A stretch of 40,729 bases of DNA from CAZHFW01 sp964531675 (GCA_964531675.1 CAZHFW010000033.1:1-40729), one strand, 5' to 3'. Numbered from the stretch's first letter, positions 21,553 through 30,448 are shown. Translations and numbers: made by a program. The notes: generated by a model from the letters alone, not told the origin.

Positions 21553-23385
21553 ATGATGGAGTCGAGGAATCTGCGTGGTCCGGCCAAGGGTTTGGCGTTG
21601 ATGGATGTGCTGGGGCCTGCGGCGCCGATCGCGCTGAGCCTGGCGCTGTTCCTGTCGGCGGGTTGCGAGAGCACGCACAGCCAGAAGGCCGGCGCGAGCA
21701 AGCCCGCGGCGCAGGCTGCGGCGACGACCCAGACCGGGAGCGGGTTCAAGCAGGACTGGGTGCGCGACGAGGTGAAGCTCGCGGCGGTTCCCAAGGGGCC
21801 GTTTGCGGTGATCGATGGCAAGGTCGCGCCGGTGCCCAAGATCAAGATGGGCGATGAGGCGACGGTGCGCCGGATCATCCAGGTCGGCAAGAACGACAAC
21901 AAGGTGATGGATCATCTGACGTATCTCTCCGAGAAGATCGGCCCGAGGCTCACCGGTTCGAGCAACGCGGAAACGGCCAACAACTGGGCGAAGCAGCAGT
22001 TCGAGTCGTGGGGCCTGAGCAACGCGCACATCGAGTCGTGGGGAACGATCCCGGTGCGGTTCGATCGCGGACCGAGCACGGGCAAGGTGTTCATCACGGG
22101 CGGGCGCGGCCAACAGGACGGTGATGCGGCGGCGGCCCGCGAGCTCGAGTTCACGACGATGGCGTGGACACCCGGCACGAGCGGACCGGCCCGCGGGGTG
22201 GTGATCAAGGAGCCCAAGACCGAGGAGGAATACGCGGCGGTCAAGAGCAAGCTCAAGGGCGCGTGGGTGCTCCTGTCGCCCCCGAACGCCAACGGGCAGC
22301 GCGGCGTGCGGGCCCCGGCGCGGAGCCGGTACGAGTCGCGCGTGGCGGCCGAGAAGAAGGTGAAGGAAGGCACGGATCCCGCGACGCTCCCGATCATCGA
22401 TCGGATGAACTTCGACGGGGTGCTCGGGTTCATCTCCAGCTCGCGTGACGAGCGGGTCTGGACCAGTGCTGCGCCGGGCTGGCGCGAGCTGACGATGGAC
22501 ACGATCACCAAGACGCCCGAGGTCGTGGTGCGCGGGTCGGATTACGACTACATCAACTCGCGCGTGTTCGACAATGCGTCGATCGAGGTGGAGTTCAACC
22601 TCCAGCACACGTTCACGCCCGGCCCGATCAACGTGTACAACACGATCGCGGAGATCAAGGGCACCGAGAAGCCCGACGAGTTCGTGATCGTGTCGGCGCA
22701 CATGGACTCGTGGAACGGTCCGGGCTCGCAGGGCACGACCGACAACGGCACGGGCACCTGCGTGACGCTCGAGGCGGCCCGAATCCTGATGAAGGCGGGG
22801 GCCAAGCCCAAGCGGACGATCCGCTTTGTCCTGTACACGGGTGAGGAGCAGGGCCTGCTCGGCTCCAAGGGCTACGTGGACGCGCACAAGGCCGAGATGC
22901 CCAAGATCTCGGCGGTGTTCGTCGACGACGGCGGGACAAACTACGAGGGCGGCATCCCGGTCGCGGACCACATGGCTGACTACTTCGCGGTCGCGACGGC
23001 GCCCGTGAACGCGGCGTTCCCCGACATGGTCGTGAACATCCGCAAGACCGGCAAGAAGAACGAGAGCCATGGTTCGAGCGACCAGGCTTCGTTCAACGCG
23101 GTCGGCGTGCCCGGGTTCTTCTGGGACGAGGTGGGCCGTGCGGATTACGGGTACGGCTGGCACACCCAGTACGACCGCCTGAACCTGGCGATCCCGGAGT
23201 ACCTGGTGCAGTCGAGCACGAACGCGGCGGTGGTCGCGTACAACCTGGCGTGCGCTCCGGACCTCCTGCCTCGGGCGATTCAGGATGCGCCCAAGGCCGA
23301 CGCTCCGAAGGCCGACGCGGCCAAGCCCGCTCCGGCGGCGGCTCCGGCGGCTCCCGCTGCTCCGGCTGGCGCGGCGGCGAAGTAA
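21553..23385 (+). CDS. M28-family metallopeptidase lipoprotein
   Basis: Probable secreted di-zinc aminopeptidase or carboxypeptidase-like enzyme acting on peptides in the periplasm. The ATG at 21553 has GGGAG 7 nt upstream. Residues 1-38 form a lipoprotein signal with lipobox LSAGC. A protease-associated-like domain (about 150-340) precedes the M28 core. Expected zinc ligands and catalytic residues are present: H383 in SAHMDSW, D397 in DNGTGT, E431/E432 in TGEEQG, D458 in VDDGG and H537 in WHTQYD. The C-terminus is an Ala/Pro/Lys low-complexity tail. A TAGTCT at 21451-21456 could be its -10. Substrate unknown; the family is clear. Confidence 0.93.
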   Translation: MMESRNLRGPAKGLALMDVLGPAAPIALSLALFLSAGCESTHSQKAGASKPAAQAAATTQTGSGFKQDWVRDEVKLAAVPKGPFAVIDGKVAPVPKIKMGDEATVRRIIQVGKNDNKVMDHLTYLSEKIGPRLTGSSNAETANNWAKQQFESWGLSNAHIESWGTIPVRFDRGPSTGKVFITGGRGQQDGDAAAARELEFTTMAWTPGTSGPARGVVIKEPKTEEEYAAVKSKLKGAWVLLSPPNANGQRGVRAPARSRYESRVAAEKKVKEGTDPATLPIIDRMNFDGVLGFISSSRDERVWTSAAPGWRELTMDTITKTPEVVVRGSDYDYINSRVFDNASIEVEFNLQHTFTPGPINVYNTIAEIKGTEKPDEFVIVSAHMDSWNGPGSQGTTDNGTGTCVTLEAARILMKAGAKPKRTIRFVLYTGEEQGLLGSKGYVDAHKAEMPKISAVFVDDGGTNYEGGIPVADHMADYFAVATAPVNAAFPDMVVNIRKTGKKNESHGSSDQASFNAVGVPGFFWDEVGRADYGYGWHTQYDRLNLAIPEYLVQSSTNAAVVAYNLACAPDLLPRAIQDAPKADAPKADAAKPAPAAAPAAPAAPAGAAAK

Positions 23386-23406
23386 CGCGACGGATCAGAC
23401 ACACCA

Positions 23407-23441
23407 AGACCCGGGCGATCGGCCCGGGTCTTTTTCTTTTT
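23407..23441 (+). terminator. Intrinsic terminator after the M28 peptidase
   Basis: A 10-bp stem AGACCCGGGC/GCCCGGGTCT with loop GATCG is followed by TTTTCTTTTT. It begins 22 nt past the stop codon and isolates ruvB from upstream transcription. Confidence 0.95.
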
Positions 23442-23467
23442 GCCCGCGCGGACGCTCTGGCCGGGCT

Positions 23468-23473
23468 TAAACT
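23468..23473 (+). promoter_or_regulatory. -10-like TAAACT 6 nt before ruvB
   Basis: TAAACT is followed by GGGTGC and the ruvB ATG. No Shine-Dalgarno sequence can fit between a transcript start 6-7 nt downstream and the ATG, so the mRNA would be leaderless. A terminator just upstream means ruvB needs a promoter here. The -35 is not clear. Confidence 0.5.
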
Positions 23474-23479
23474 GGGTGC

Positions 23480-24517
23480 ATGGCGACGGATCGCTTGATT
23501 TCCGCGACGCAGAAGCCCGAGGAGGAGCAGTTCAACTACGCGCTGCGCCCGACGCAGATCGACCAGTACGTCGGGCAGCGCGAGCTGATCGAACGGCTCA
23601 CGATCGCGATCCGGGCGGGGAAGCAGCGCGGGGAGGCGATGGAACACATCCTGCTGCACGGCCCCCCCGGGCTCGGCAAGACGACGCTGGCGCACGTGGT
23701 CGCCAAGGAGATGGGGAGCAGGATCCACGTCACGAGCGGCCCGGTGCTGGCGCGGCCGACGGATCTGGTGTCGGCGCTGACGAGGCTCGACGAGCGGGAC
23801 GTTCTGTTCATCGATGAGATTCACCGGCTCCCGGTCGCGGTTGAGGAGTTCATCTATCCCGCGATGGAGGATTTCCGGATCGATGTGCCGGTGGATACGG
23901 GGCTGAACGCCAAGACGATCCAGATCCGGGTGAAGCCATTCACGCTGATCGGCGCGACAACGCGTGCGGGTCAGCTTTCGGCGCCCTTGCGGTCTCGCTT
24001 CGGGCTTGTGCATCACCTGAAGTACTACGACGTGACGGACCTCTTGCAGATCCTGGCGCGGAGCTGCTCGCTTCTGAACATGCGTGCGCCGGATCCGGCG
24101 GGCCTGCGGGCGATCGCGGACCGGTCGCGCGGGACGCCTCGCATCGCGAATCGGCTGCTGCGGCGGGTGCGTGACTTTGCGCAGGTAAAGGGCGACGGCA
24201 CGGTCACCCCTTCGATCGTGGACAAGGCATTGTCGCTCGAGGGCGTGGACGCGCTGGGGCTTGATGATCTGGACCGCGCGTATCTGCGGACGATCGGGAC
24301 GACGTACGAGGGCGGGCCGGTCGGACTCGAGACGGTGGCGGCGACGATGAACGAGGACGCGGGGACGCTCGAGGATGTGGTCGAGCCTTACCTCTTGCAG
24401 ATCGGTTTCCTGGCGCGGACGCGTCGGGGGCGGTCGCTGACCAAGCTCGCATGCGAGCACCTGGGGCTGAAGTACAAGCCGCCGGAGCCTGAGAACGCGA
24501 GCGGGCTTTTTTCCTGA
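23480..24517 (+). CDS. ruvB: Holliday junction branch migration ATPase RuvB
   Basis: Hexameric AAA+ motor that, with RuvA, drives branch migration of Holliday junctions during recombinational repair. The 345 residues are full length. Seen are the N-terminal LRPTQIDQYVGQ, Walker A GPPGLGKTT with K67, Walker B VLFIDEIHRL with D112/E113, the sensor and arginine-finger region IGATTRAGQLSAPLRSRFG, and the C-terminal winged-helix domain with GRSLTKLACEHLGL. ruvA and ruvC are not adjacent. It is monocistronic between a terminator and a convergent gene, with a probable leaderless start. Confidence 0.98.
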   Translation: MATDRLISATQKPEEEQFNYALRPTQIDQYVGQRELIERLTIAIRAGKQRGEAMEHILLHGPPGLGKTTLAHVVAKEMGSRIHVTSGPVLARPTDLVSALTRLDERDVLFIDEIHRLPVAVEEFIYPAMEDFRIDVPVDTGLNAKTIQIRVKPFTLIGATTRAGQLSAPLRSRFGLVHHLKYYDVTDLLQILARSCSLLNMRAPDPAGLRAIADRSRGTPRIANRLLRRVRDFAQVKGDGTVTPSIVDKALSLEGVDALGLDDLDRAYLRTIGTTYEGGPVGLETVAATMNEDAGTLEDVVEPYLLQIGFLARTRRGRSLTKLACEHLGLKYKPPEPENASGLFS

Positions 24518-24550
24518 GTTTGCAGCGGGCGTCGTCGATCGCGGCGTGGA

Positions 24551-26077
24551 TTACTCGCCCGGATCGGGCGCGTCGACGGGTGACCAGGCGCCTTTGAGCT
24601 CGGTGATCGTGAGGTCACCAGACTGAAAACGGACGGTTTCGTTCGGGCCCGGCGCGCGGCCGCCGCGGCGGTGGTACGCGATGATCGCGCCGGACGGCGG
24701 GACTGCGAGCGATTTGCCCCAGCGGTCGGCGGTCGGGATAGGCCAGCGGCCTGTGAGCAGGTACACGCGTGCTGCGGGCGCGCCGGCGAAGGCGCCGTCG
24801 AAGATGGGCGTGCAGCAGACGTCCTGGCACCACTTCTGGAACTGCACCCACTGGGGATCGGGCGGCCGTTGAACGCGGACGGGAAGGACAGCGAAGATGA
24901 CGCCGAAGGCGACCACGCCCGGGAGTCCGAAACGGCGCAGTCCTGAAACCACGGCGGGGAAGCGGACCTGCGCGAACGACATCAGCCATGGGCCCGCGAT
25001 GAGTGCCAGACCCGGGTAGAGCGCCACGGCGTAGCGATCGCGGCGGTCGGGGAAGATCGTGAGCAGGACGAACCAGCCCACGAACCAGACCAGGCCGAGA
25101 GAAGCGAGTGCGAACCGCCTGGAACGACGCGGAGTGCGGCGGAGTTCATAAAGACCAAACACGACGCCGATCAGCCAGGGCCAATAGCCCGCGAGGATCT
25201 GCGTGAGGTAGAAGGTCGGAGGCTGGCCGCGCTGCCCCCCCACTGACTCGCCGGCGGCGCGTTTGGCGACTTCCGCGCCGAAGTATTGCGAAGTGAACTC
25301 TGTGCCGTGGAGCTTCCACATCGAGACATGCCAGGGCGCGGCGACCGCGAGCGCGACGAGCGCTGCACCCAGGAGGCAGGGCGTGAGTCTGGCGCGGCCG
25401 ATGATCAGGAGCCAGGCGAAGACGAGCGGAATCGCGAGCATGCCCATCAGGGGCTTGCACAGGAGCGCGAGTCCGATGGGAAGTCCGGAAGCGAGGATCA
25501 TCGTTCCGCGGCCGCGGCGCACCGCGATCGCGACGAGCCAGAGGGCGCACGCGAGGAAGGCGAGCTGCCACATGTCGAGGGAGATCTCGCGACAGCGGCG
25601 GAAGAACTCGAGAGAAAGGGCGAGGACCAGGCCGGCCGCCATGGCGCGGGAGCGATCGACGAACTGGCGTGCGACGCCGACGGTCCCGAGCACCACGATC
25701 CCGGCGGCAAGGATGGTGGGAATGCGGGCGGCGGCGAGGATCAACGACTGGAAAGTCCGTGCGCCCCAGGGGTCGATGAGCGTGACCAGGTGAAGGAAGA
25801 GCCCGTGGATCCAGAGGGCCAGCGGCGGCTTGTTGAAGTAGAAGAGGCCATCACCGGCGTAGAGGGTCCAGAGCTTGCCTGAGTCCCACGCGGACCAGCC
25901 GATGGCGGCGTACCAGCCGGTGTCGCCGCGCCAGTCGCCTTGGGCCAGGTGCGGCAGCGTGACGGCGAAGAGGGCCGCGAGGGGGAAGAGGAAACACCAG
26001 GAGCGGGCCAAGCGTGACCGTGGCCGCACGCGCGGGGCGTGGGTCGGGTCGGGCGATTGCCCTGTCTGGGGGTGCAT
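24551..26077 (-). CDS. ArnT/PMT-type GT-C glycosyltransferase
   Basis: Multi-pass membrane glycosyltransferase that likely moves a sugar from a polyprenyl-phosphate donor to lipid A, another lipid or a protein. The 508 residues carry roughly ten or more hydrophobic segments in the first 400. The first periplasmic loop has the acidic GDWRGDTGWYA, followed by YFNKPPLALW, a motif typical of the ArnT/PMT_2 group. A soluble C-terminal domain follows (about 410-508). It is the last gene of the purA-uppS-cdsA cluster, 18 nt after the zinc-ribbon gene. Its putative donor carrier would derive from the UppS product. The acceptor cannot be predicted. Confidence 0.85.
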   Translation of the reverse strand: MHPQTGQSPDPTHAPRVRPRSRLARSWCFLFPLAALFAVTLPHLAQGDWRGDTGWYAAIGWSAWDSGKLWTLYAGDGLFYFNKPPLALWIHGLFLHLVTLIDPWGARTFQSLILAAARIPTILAAGIVVLGTVGVARQFVDRSRAMAAGLVLALSLEFFRRCREISLDMWQLAFLACALWLVAIAVRRGRGTMILASGLPIGLALLCKPLMGMLAIPLVFAWLLIIGRARLTPCLLGAALVALAVAAPWHVSMWKLHGTEFTSQYFGAEVAKRAAGESVGGQRGQPPTFYLTQILAGYWPWLIGVVFGLYELRRTPRRSRRFALASLGLVWFVGWFVLLTIFPDRRDRYAVALYPGLALIAGPWLMSFAQVRFPAVVSGLRRFGLPGVVAFGVIFAVLPVRVQRPPDPQWVQFQKWCQDVCCTPIFDGAFAGAPAARVYLLTGRWPIPTADRWGKSLAVPPSGAIIAYHRRGGRAPGPNETVRFQSGDLTITELKGAWSPVDAPDPGE

Positions 26078-26095
26078 GGCGGCGGTGAGGAGGGC

Positions 26096-26857
26096 TCAGC
26101 GCTTCGACGCGGGGGTGGTGAGCTGCTTGTGGAGCTCGGCCTCGAGATAGAGGAGGCAGCCACAGGACGGGCAGTGCGTGATGCGACCGTTGGAGAGCAG
26201 AGCGGAGAGCTTCTCGACGGGGAGGGCCATCATGCACGAGCCGCAGGTGTACTCGTGGCGACGGCGGTCGTGCTCTTCGAGGGGGGCCATGGCCTCATCC
26301 TCGCGCTCGGTGATGAGCTTCTCGAGGGTTTTGAGGGCGTCGGCGGGGACTTCGGCGGCGAGCTTGGCGCGTTCGGCCTTGAGCTCTGCGACGCGGTCCT
26401 TGATCTCGGCTTCGCGGGTGTCGCGCTCGCCTCCGGCGACGGTGCGGACCTTCTCGCGTTCGGACTTCTGGCCGTCCATCTCCGCGAGCTGCTTCTTGAG
26501 TTCGTCGAGCTTGCCCATCTGTTCGAGGGTGGAGGTTTCCAGCCCGTCGCGATCGGCCTTGTAGGTGTTGAGCTCGGTGAGGAAGGCCTTGTATTCCTTG
26601 TTGGTCTTGGCGGCGCCCATCTGCTCGCGGAGGTGGGCCATGCGTTCGTCGATGCTCTTGGTCTGGCCTTCCGCGTCGGCGATGGCGACTTTGAGTTGCC
26701 TGACCTGGGTCTCCAGCGCGGATCGCTTGGCGTCGATCTGCTGGAGGTGTTTGTCCTGCTCCCCCACGAACCGCTCGGCGGCGTGAAGGCGGGACTGGAG
26801 CCCGCGGAGCTGCTTGTCGACCAGGAATACGCGGAGGAGTTTCGACGTGACGTCCAT
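26096..26857 (-). CDS. Coiled-coil protein with C4 zinc ribbon
   Basis: A 253-residue protein of the bacterial C4-type zinc-ribbon family (zf-RING_7-like). Residues about 15-190 are a long, charged coiled coil interrupted near GAAKTNKEYKAFLTEL, the most conserved stretch of the family. The C-terminus carries C205-x2-C208 and C229-x2-C232, a zinc ribbon that suggests nucleic-acid binding. I start it at the ATG at 26857 (MDVTSKLLRVFLVDKQLRGL) and not at the upstream in-frame start at 26956. A TACACT about 34 nt upstream could be an additional promoter. The molecular function of the family is poorly known. Confidence 0.9.
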   Translation of the reverse strand: MDVTSKLLRVFLVDKQLRGLQSRLHAAERFVGEQDKHLQQIDAKRSALETQVRQLKVAIADAEGQTKSIDERMAHLREQMGAAKTNKEYKAFLTELNTYKADRDGLETSTLEQMGKLDELKKQLAEMDGQKSEREKVRTVAGGERDTREAEIKDRVAELKAERAKLAAEVPADALKTLEKLITEREDEAMAPLEEHDRRRHEYTCGSCMMALPVEKLSALLSNGRITHCPSCGCLLYLEAELHKQLTTPASKR

Positions 26858-26934
26858 ATGGGGCCCTGAGTCGTGCGACTTGTCCGGAGGAGTGTATCCG
26901 ATTGAGGGACTGTTTGCGCGGCGTGGGGAGGGAT

Positions 26935-27825
26935 TCAACTGGCGGTGAGCCACCAATAGGCCACGGGGAGGACCAGGAGGGGCGAGTCAAGGACGTCGAT
27001 GAGGCCTCCGAAGCCCGGGAGGATGCGGCCGGAGTCCTTCTGCCCGGCATCGCGTTTGAAGAGGCTGGCCATGAGGTCCCCCACCTGTCCGAACACGGCG
27101 AAAACCGCGCCGGCCAGCGCGGCCTGGACGGGGTGGATGGGCATGTCGATCTGGAAATGACGGAGGGCCGCGGCGCCCAGGCCGCCGGCGAGGGAGGCGA
27201 TGCAGATGCCTCCCACCAGGCCTTCCCAGGTCTTTCCGGGACTGAGCCAGGGGATGAGCTTGTGCTTGCCGATCGCGGTGCCGGTGAAGAAGGCGCCGAT
27301 GTCGCACATTTTTGTGGTCAGCAGCGCCCAGCCCAGCACCCAGGCGGAGTGCTCGCGGCGGATCGCCAGGACGAAGCCGAACATGAGGCCGAGGTAGACG
27401 AACGAGAGCAGCGCGCCGCCCGCGGCGGCGATGACGCCTTCCACCGTCTTGCGGCGGGCGTAGAACGCGAGCGATCCGACGAGCACGAGGACGCTCGCGG
27501 TGCTGACGACCGCGACCGCGGCGGGTCCGGGGGTTGCGATCGGAACGACGCACGAGACGACCAGGCCCAGGATGGCGCTGGTGGTCATCACGCGGCGCGA
27601 GGCGCCGATGCCTTTGCTCTTGAAGATCACCGCGAGCTCGCGCGAGGCGACGATGCTCAGGAGCATGCACGCGAGGAACGCGATCAGGCCCGGGGGATAG
27701 GTTTCCTTGGGGAAGACCGAGCGGAGCGAAGCAGCGACGGGCTGCTGATCGACCCACTCGTCGAACCAGAAGGCCAGGAAGAGCGCCGCGATGAGCACGG
27801 GCCCAAGGAGCAGACGGTTACGCAT
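26935..27825 (-). CDS. cdsA: Phosphatidate cytidylyltransferase
   Basis: Makes CDP-diacylglycerol from phosphatidic acid and CTP in the inner membrane, the branch point for phospholipid synthesis. The 296 residues show about eight hydrophobic segments. The signature SLFKRDAGQKDSGRILPGFGG followed by LIDVLDS (about residues 255-283) matches the CDS family. GKTWEGLVGG, the other conserved block, is present. It starts 38 nt after uppS, a pairing common in bacteria. There is no clear Shine-Dalgarno sequence; TACGCT lies 9 nt before the ATG. Confidence 0.96.
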   Translation of the reverse strand: MRNRLLLGPVLIAALFLAFWFDEWVDQQPVAASLRSVFPKETYPPGLIAFLACMLLSIVASRELAVIFKSKGIGASRRVMTTSAILGLVVSCVVPIATPGPAAVAVVSTASVLVLVGSLAFYARRKTVEGVIAAAGGALLSFVYLGLMFGFVLAIRREHSAWVLGWALLTTKMCDIGAFFTGTAIGKHKLIPWLSPGKTWEGLVGGICIASLAGGLGAAALRHFQIDMPIHPVQAALAGAVFAVFGQVGDLMASLFKRDAGQKDSGRILPGFGGLIDVLDSPLLVLPVAYWWLTAS

Positions 27826-27863
27826 GCCGGGTCGAGCGTAGCAAAATCCCGGAGCGGAGGCCC

Positions 27864-28733
27864 TCAGACGGGGGTGTCTTCGCCCTCGGCGAGGCCTCCG
27901 AAGCGGCGGGTGCGCCGGGCGTACTCGCGCACCGATTCGTGCAAACCCTGGCGTCCGAAATCGGGCCAGAGCGTGCGGGTGACGTGGATCTCGGCGTAGC
28001 TGATCTGCCAGAGCAGGTAGTTGCTCACGCGGAGTTCGCCGGCGGTGCGGACCAACAGATCGGGGTCGGGAAGATCACCGGTGTAGAGATGCTGGTGGAA
28101 AGTGGTCTCGTCGATCTGGTCGGGGGTGAGGGTTCCATCGGCGACCTGCCTCGCGAGCGCGCGGGCGGCGTCGACGATCTCGGCGCGGCTGCCGTAGTTG
28201 ATCGCGAGGCAGAGCGTCATCCCGGTGCTGGACGCGGTGGAACGGGTGACGCGATCGATGGCGGCGACGACGTCGGGCGGGAGTCCTTCGCGCCGACCAA
28301 TCACGCGGAAGCGGATGTTCTGCCGCTTCATCTCGGCTTCCTCGGCCTCGAGGTAGGCCAGGCAGAGCTGCATGAGCGCGGCGACTTCTTCGGGGGGCCG
28401 CTTCCAGTTTTCGAGCGAGAAGGAGTAGAGCGTGAGGACTTCGATGCCCAGGCGGCAGGCTTCTTCGGTGACTTCGCGGACGACGGCAGCGCCGTTGCGA
28501 TGGCCGAAGACACGCGGGAAGCCCTTCTGCCTGGCCCAGCGGCCGTTGCCGTCCATGATGATCGCGACGTGCCTGGGGATCCGGGCGGGATGGACGTCGG
28601 GGAGGATCGCGAGGGGATCGCAGCCCGGGACCGCCTTGCGGAGCCTTTCGAGGGCCTCGGGAACGCCCGGATCGGTGGGATGCACGATCGTCGCGGTTTC
28701 CAGGCCTTGCGGGCGTGTGCGTTGGGTGGTCAT
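27864..28733 (-). CDS. uppS: Undecaprenyl diphosphate synthase (cis-prenyltransferase)
   Basis: Condenses isopentenyl diphosphate onto farnesyl diphosphate to make the C55 carrier for peptidoglycan and glycan export. Signature blocks are HVAIIMDGNGRWARQKG with the catalytic D61, GHRNGA, LTLYSFSLENWKRP, and the C-terminal DLLVRTAGELRVSNYLLWQ-type motif (conserved RTAGE.R.SN.L.WQ). The total of 289 residues exceeds the usual 240-255, through a unique N-terminus of about 50 residues. GGAG lies 6 nt before the ATG at 28733. Chain length (C55 or other) cannot be fixed from sequence alone. Confidence 0.96.
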   Translation of the reverse strand: MTTQRTRPQGLETATIVHPTDPGVPEALERLRKAVPGCDPLAILPDVHPARIPRHVAIIMDGNGRWARQKGFPRVFGHRNGAAVVREVTEEACRLGIEVLTLYSFSLENWKRPPEEVAALMQLCLAYLEAEEAEMKRQNIRFRVIGRREGLPPDVVAAIDRVTRSTASSTGMTLCLAINYGSRAEIVDAARALARQVADGTLTPDQIDETTFHQHLYTGDLPDPDLLVRTAGELRVSNYLLWQISYAEIHVTRTLWPDFGRQGLHESVREYARRTRRFGGLAEGEDTPV

Positions 28734-28774
28734 GCGCGGCTCCGGCCGAGGCGGACGATGAGGACGGGAAGGTC

Positions 28775-30094
28775 TCAGTCGAGAATCGTCTGCTCGCGAC
28801 CGGGCCCGACGCTGACAATATCGATGCGCACGCCGACCTTGTTCTCGATGAACTCGATGTATTTGCGCGCGCCGGAGGGCAGATCGGACAGCTTGCGGGC
28901 GCTGGAGATCTCCTCGGGGAAGCCCGGCAACACCTGGTACAGAGGCTTGGCGGCGGCGAGGTCTTCGGCGTCGGCGGGGAAGCGCTCGGTGCGCTCCCCT
29001 CGGATGTCGTACTGGGTGCAGATGGGCAGGTGCTCGAAGCCCGCCAGGACATCGAGGAGGGTCATGGCGATGCCGGTGATCCCGTTGACCATGGCGGCGT
29101 AGCGGACCGCGACCAGGTCGAGCCAGCCGACGCGGCGCGGGCGGCCGGTGGTGGTGCCGTATTCGCGGCCGCGCTCGCGGATGCGGTGGCCCTTGTCGTC
29201 GGAGAGCTCGGTGGGCATGGGCCCGGAGCCGACGCGGGTGGAGTAGGCCTTCATGATGCCCAGGACGCGCCCGAGGTTGGAGGTCGGGACACCCGAGCCG
29301 GCGTGGATGCCGGTGGCGCCGGTGTTGGAACCGGTGACGAAGGGGTAGGTGCCATGGTCGACGTCGAGGAGCGTGCCGTTGGCGCCTTCGAAGAGGAGGC
29401 GCTTGCCTTCGGCGAGCAGATCGTGCAGGAGGTAGCTCGTGTCGCGGATCATGGGACGGAGCTGGCTCCCGGCCTGCGTTGCGGAGGCGCAGATCTGGGC
29501 GGGGTCGAAGGTGGGCTTGCCCGAGGCGGCAAAGAGCGGGTTCTTGACGGCGCAGGCGACTTCGACGCGCTTGGAGAGGATGTCGGGCCTGAGCAGGTCG
29601 CCGACGCGGACGGCGCCGGCGCGCTGGATCTTGTCGGCGTAGGCGGGGCCGATGCCGCGACGGGTGGTGCCGATCTCGGTCTGGGAAGCGCCGTGATCGG
29701 GGCCCTTGCGGAGCATTTCTTCGCGGAGCTCGTCCTCGGCCTTGTGGTACGGGAGGACGGCGTGGGCGTGGGTGGAGATGACCAGGCCCGAGGTGTCGAC
29801 GTTGGAGGCGCGGAGGCCTTCGAGTTCCTTCAGGAGCGTTTCGGGATCAACGACGACGCCATTGGCGATGACGGCGAGCTTGCCCGGATAGAGGATGCCC
29901 GAGGGGACCAGGTGGAGCTTGTAGCGCTGGCCATTGACGACGACGGAGTGACCGGCGTTGGCGCCGCCGTTGTAGCGGACGACAGCGTCGTGCTCTCTGG
30001 CGAGGAGGTCGACGAGCTTTCCTTTGCCTTCGTCTCCCCACTGGAGACCGACGATGGCGGTGGAGTTCTTGAGGTTGGCGTGGGCCAGTGGCAT
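28775..30094 (-). CDS. purA: Adenylosuccinate synthetase
   Basis: Joins IMP and aspartate with GTP hydrolysis in the first committed step to AMP. The 439 residues are full length. Visible are the P-loop-like GLQWGDEGKGKLVDLLA with catalytic D21, GGANAGHSV with catalytic H49, the IMP-binding GIGPAYADK, and TTGRPRRVGWLDLVAVRYA (conserved TGRPRR.GW.D). First gene of a minus-strand cluster followed by uppS at 41 nt. A promoter was not identified, although the divergent zinc-ribbon gene lies only 138 bp away. Confidence 0.98.
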   Translation of the reverse strand: MPLAHANLKNSTAIVGLQWGDEGKGKLVDLLAREHDAVVRYNGGANAGHSVVVNGQRYKLHLVPSGILYPGKLAVIANGVVVDPETLLKELEGLRASNVDTSGLVISTHAHAVLPYHKAEDELREEMLRKGPDHGASQTEIGTTRRGIGPAYADKIQRAGAVRVGDLLRPDILSKRVEVACAVKNPLFAASGKPTFDPAQICASATQAGSQLRPMIRDTSYLLHDLLAEGKRLLFEGANGTLLDVDHGTYPFVTGSNTGATGIHAGSGVPTSNLGRVLGIMKAYSTRVGSGPMPTELSDDKGHRIRERGREYGTTTGRPRRVGWLDLVAVRYAAMVNGITGIAMTLLDVLAGFEHLPICTQYDIRGERTERFPADAEDLAAAKPLYQVLPGFPEEISSARKLSDLPSGARKYIEFIENKVGVRIDIVSVGPGREQTILD

Positions 30095-30232
30095 GGTGGA
30101 GCTCGCGGGGTTCGCAGGTGTCGTCCGAGAACACCCATTGTTCCCCCTCGGCGGGGCGGTTGGTCAAGGGAGCGGCAGAATCCGCCGATCATCGCCGAGT
30201 CGTTGGTCTTTGCCGAGACTGGGGAGTAGACG

Positions 30233-30448
30233 ATGTCGGGCGAGACGGTCCGAATCATGTGCCCAAATCTGACCTGCCGGAAGCTGCTGGCGGTGCCGGC
30301 GGCGGCCCGGGGGAAGATGGTCCGCTGCCGTGCATGCAGCACGAATATCCGCGTTCCCGCGGCGCCTGTCCCCAAGCCCAATCCCGCGGCGGCCCCGAAC
30401 GCTCCGGGGGCGACGCCTCCTGATCAGTCGCAGAAGAAGGCAAGCTGA
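30233..30448 (+). CDS. Small zinc-ribbon protein
   Basis: A 71-residue protein with C10-x4-C15 and C32-x2-C35, resembling the short zinc-ribbon modules (MJ0042-like) seen at the N-termini of many planctomycete proteins. Here it stands alone. The region after the zinc ribbon is a Pro/Ala/Asn tail without obvious structure. A GGGGAG lies 6 nt before the ATG, good evidence of translation. It lies 56 nt upstream of a prepilin gene, but whether they are cotranscribed is unclear. Function unknown. Confidence 0.75.
   Translation: MSGETVRIMCPNLTCRKLLAVPAAARGKMVRCRACSTNIRVPAAPVPKPNPAAAPNAPGATPPDQSQKKAS

Noticed and set aside
21157..23163. 668-residue minus-strand frame opposite the M28 peptidase
   Set aside because: Arg/His-rich antisense shadow; the plus-strand protein has complete catalytic residues, a lipobox and a ribosome-binding site.
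24490..24517. T-run GGGCTTTTTTCC at the end of ruvB as a terminator
   Set aside because: The preceding sequence gives only a weak, mismatched stem, so I could not support an intrinsic terminator.
26858..26956. N-terminal extension of the zinc-ribbon protein to 26956
   Set aside because: It would overlap the 3' end of cdsA and adds unconserved residues; the ATG at 26857 starts the recognisable coiled coil.
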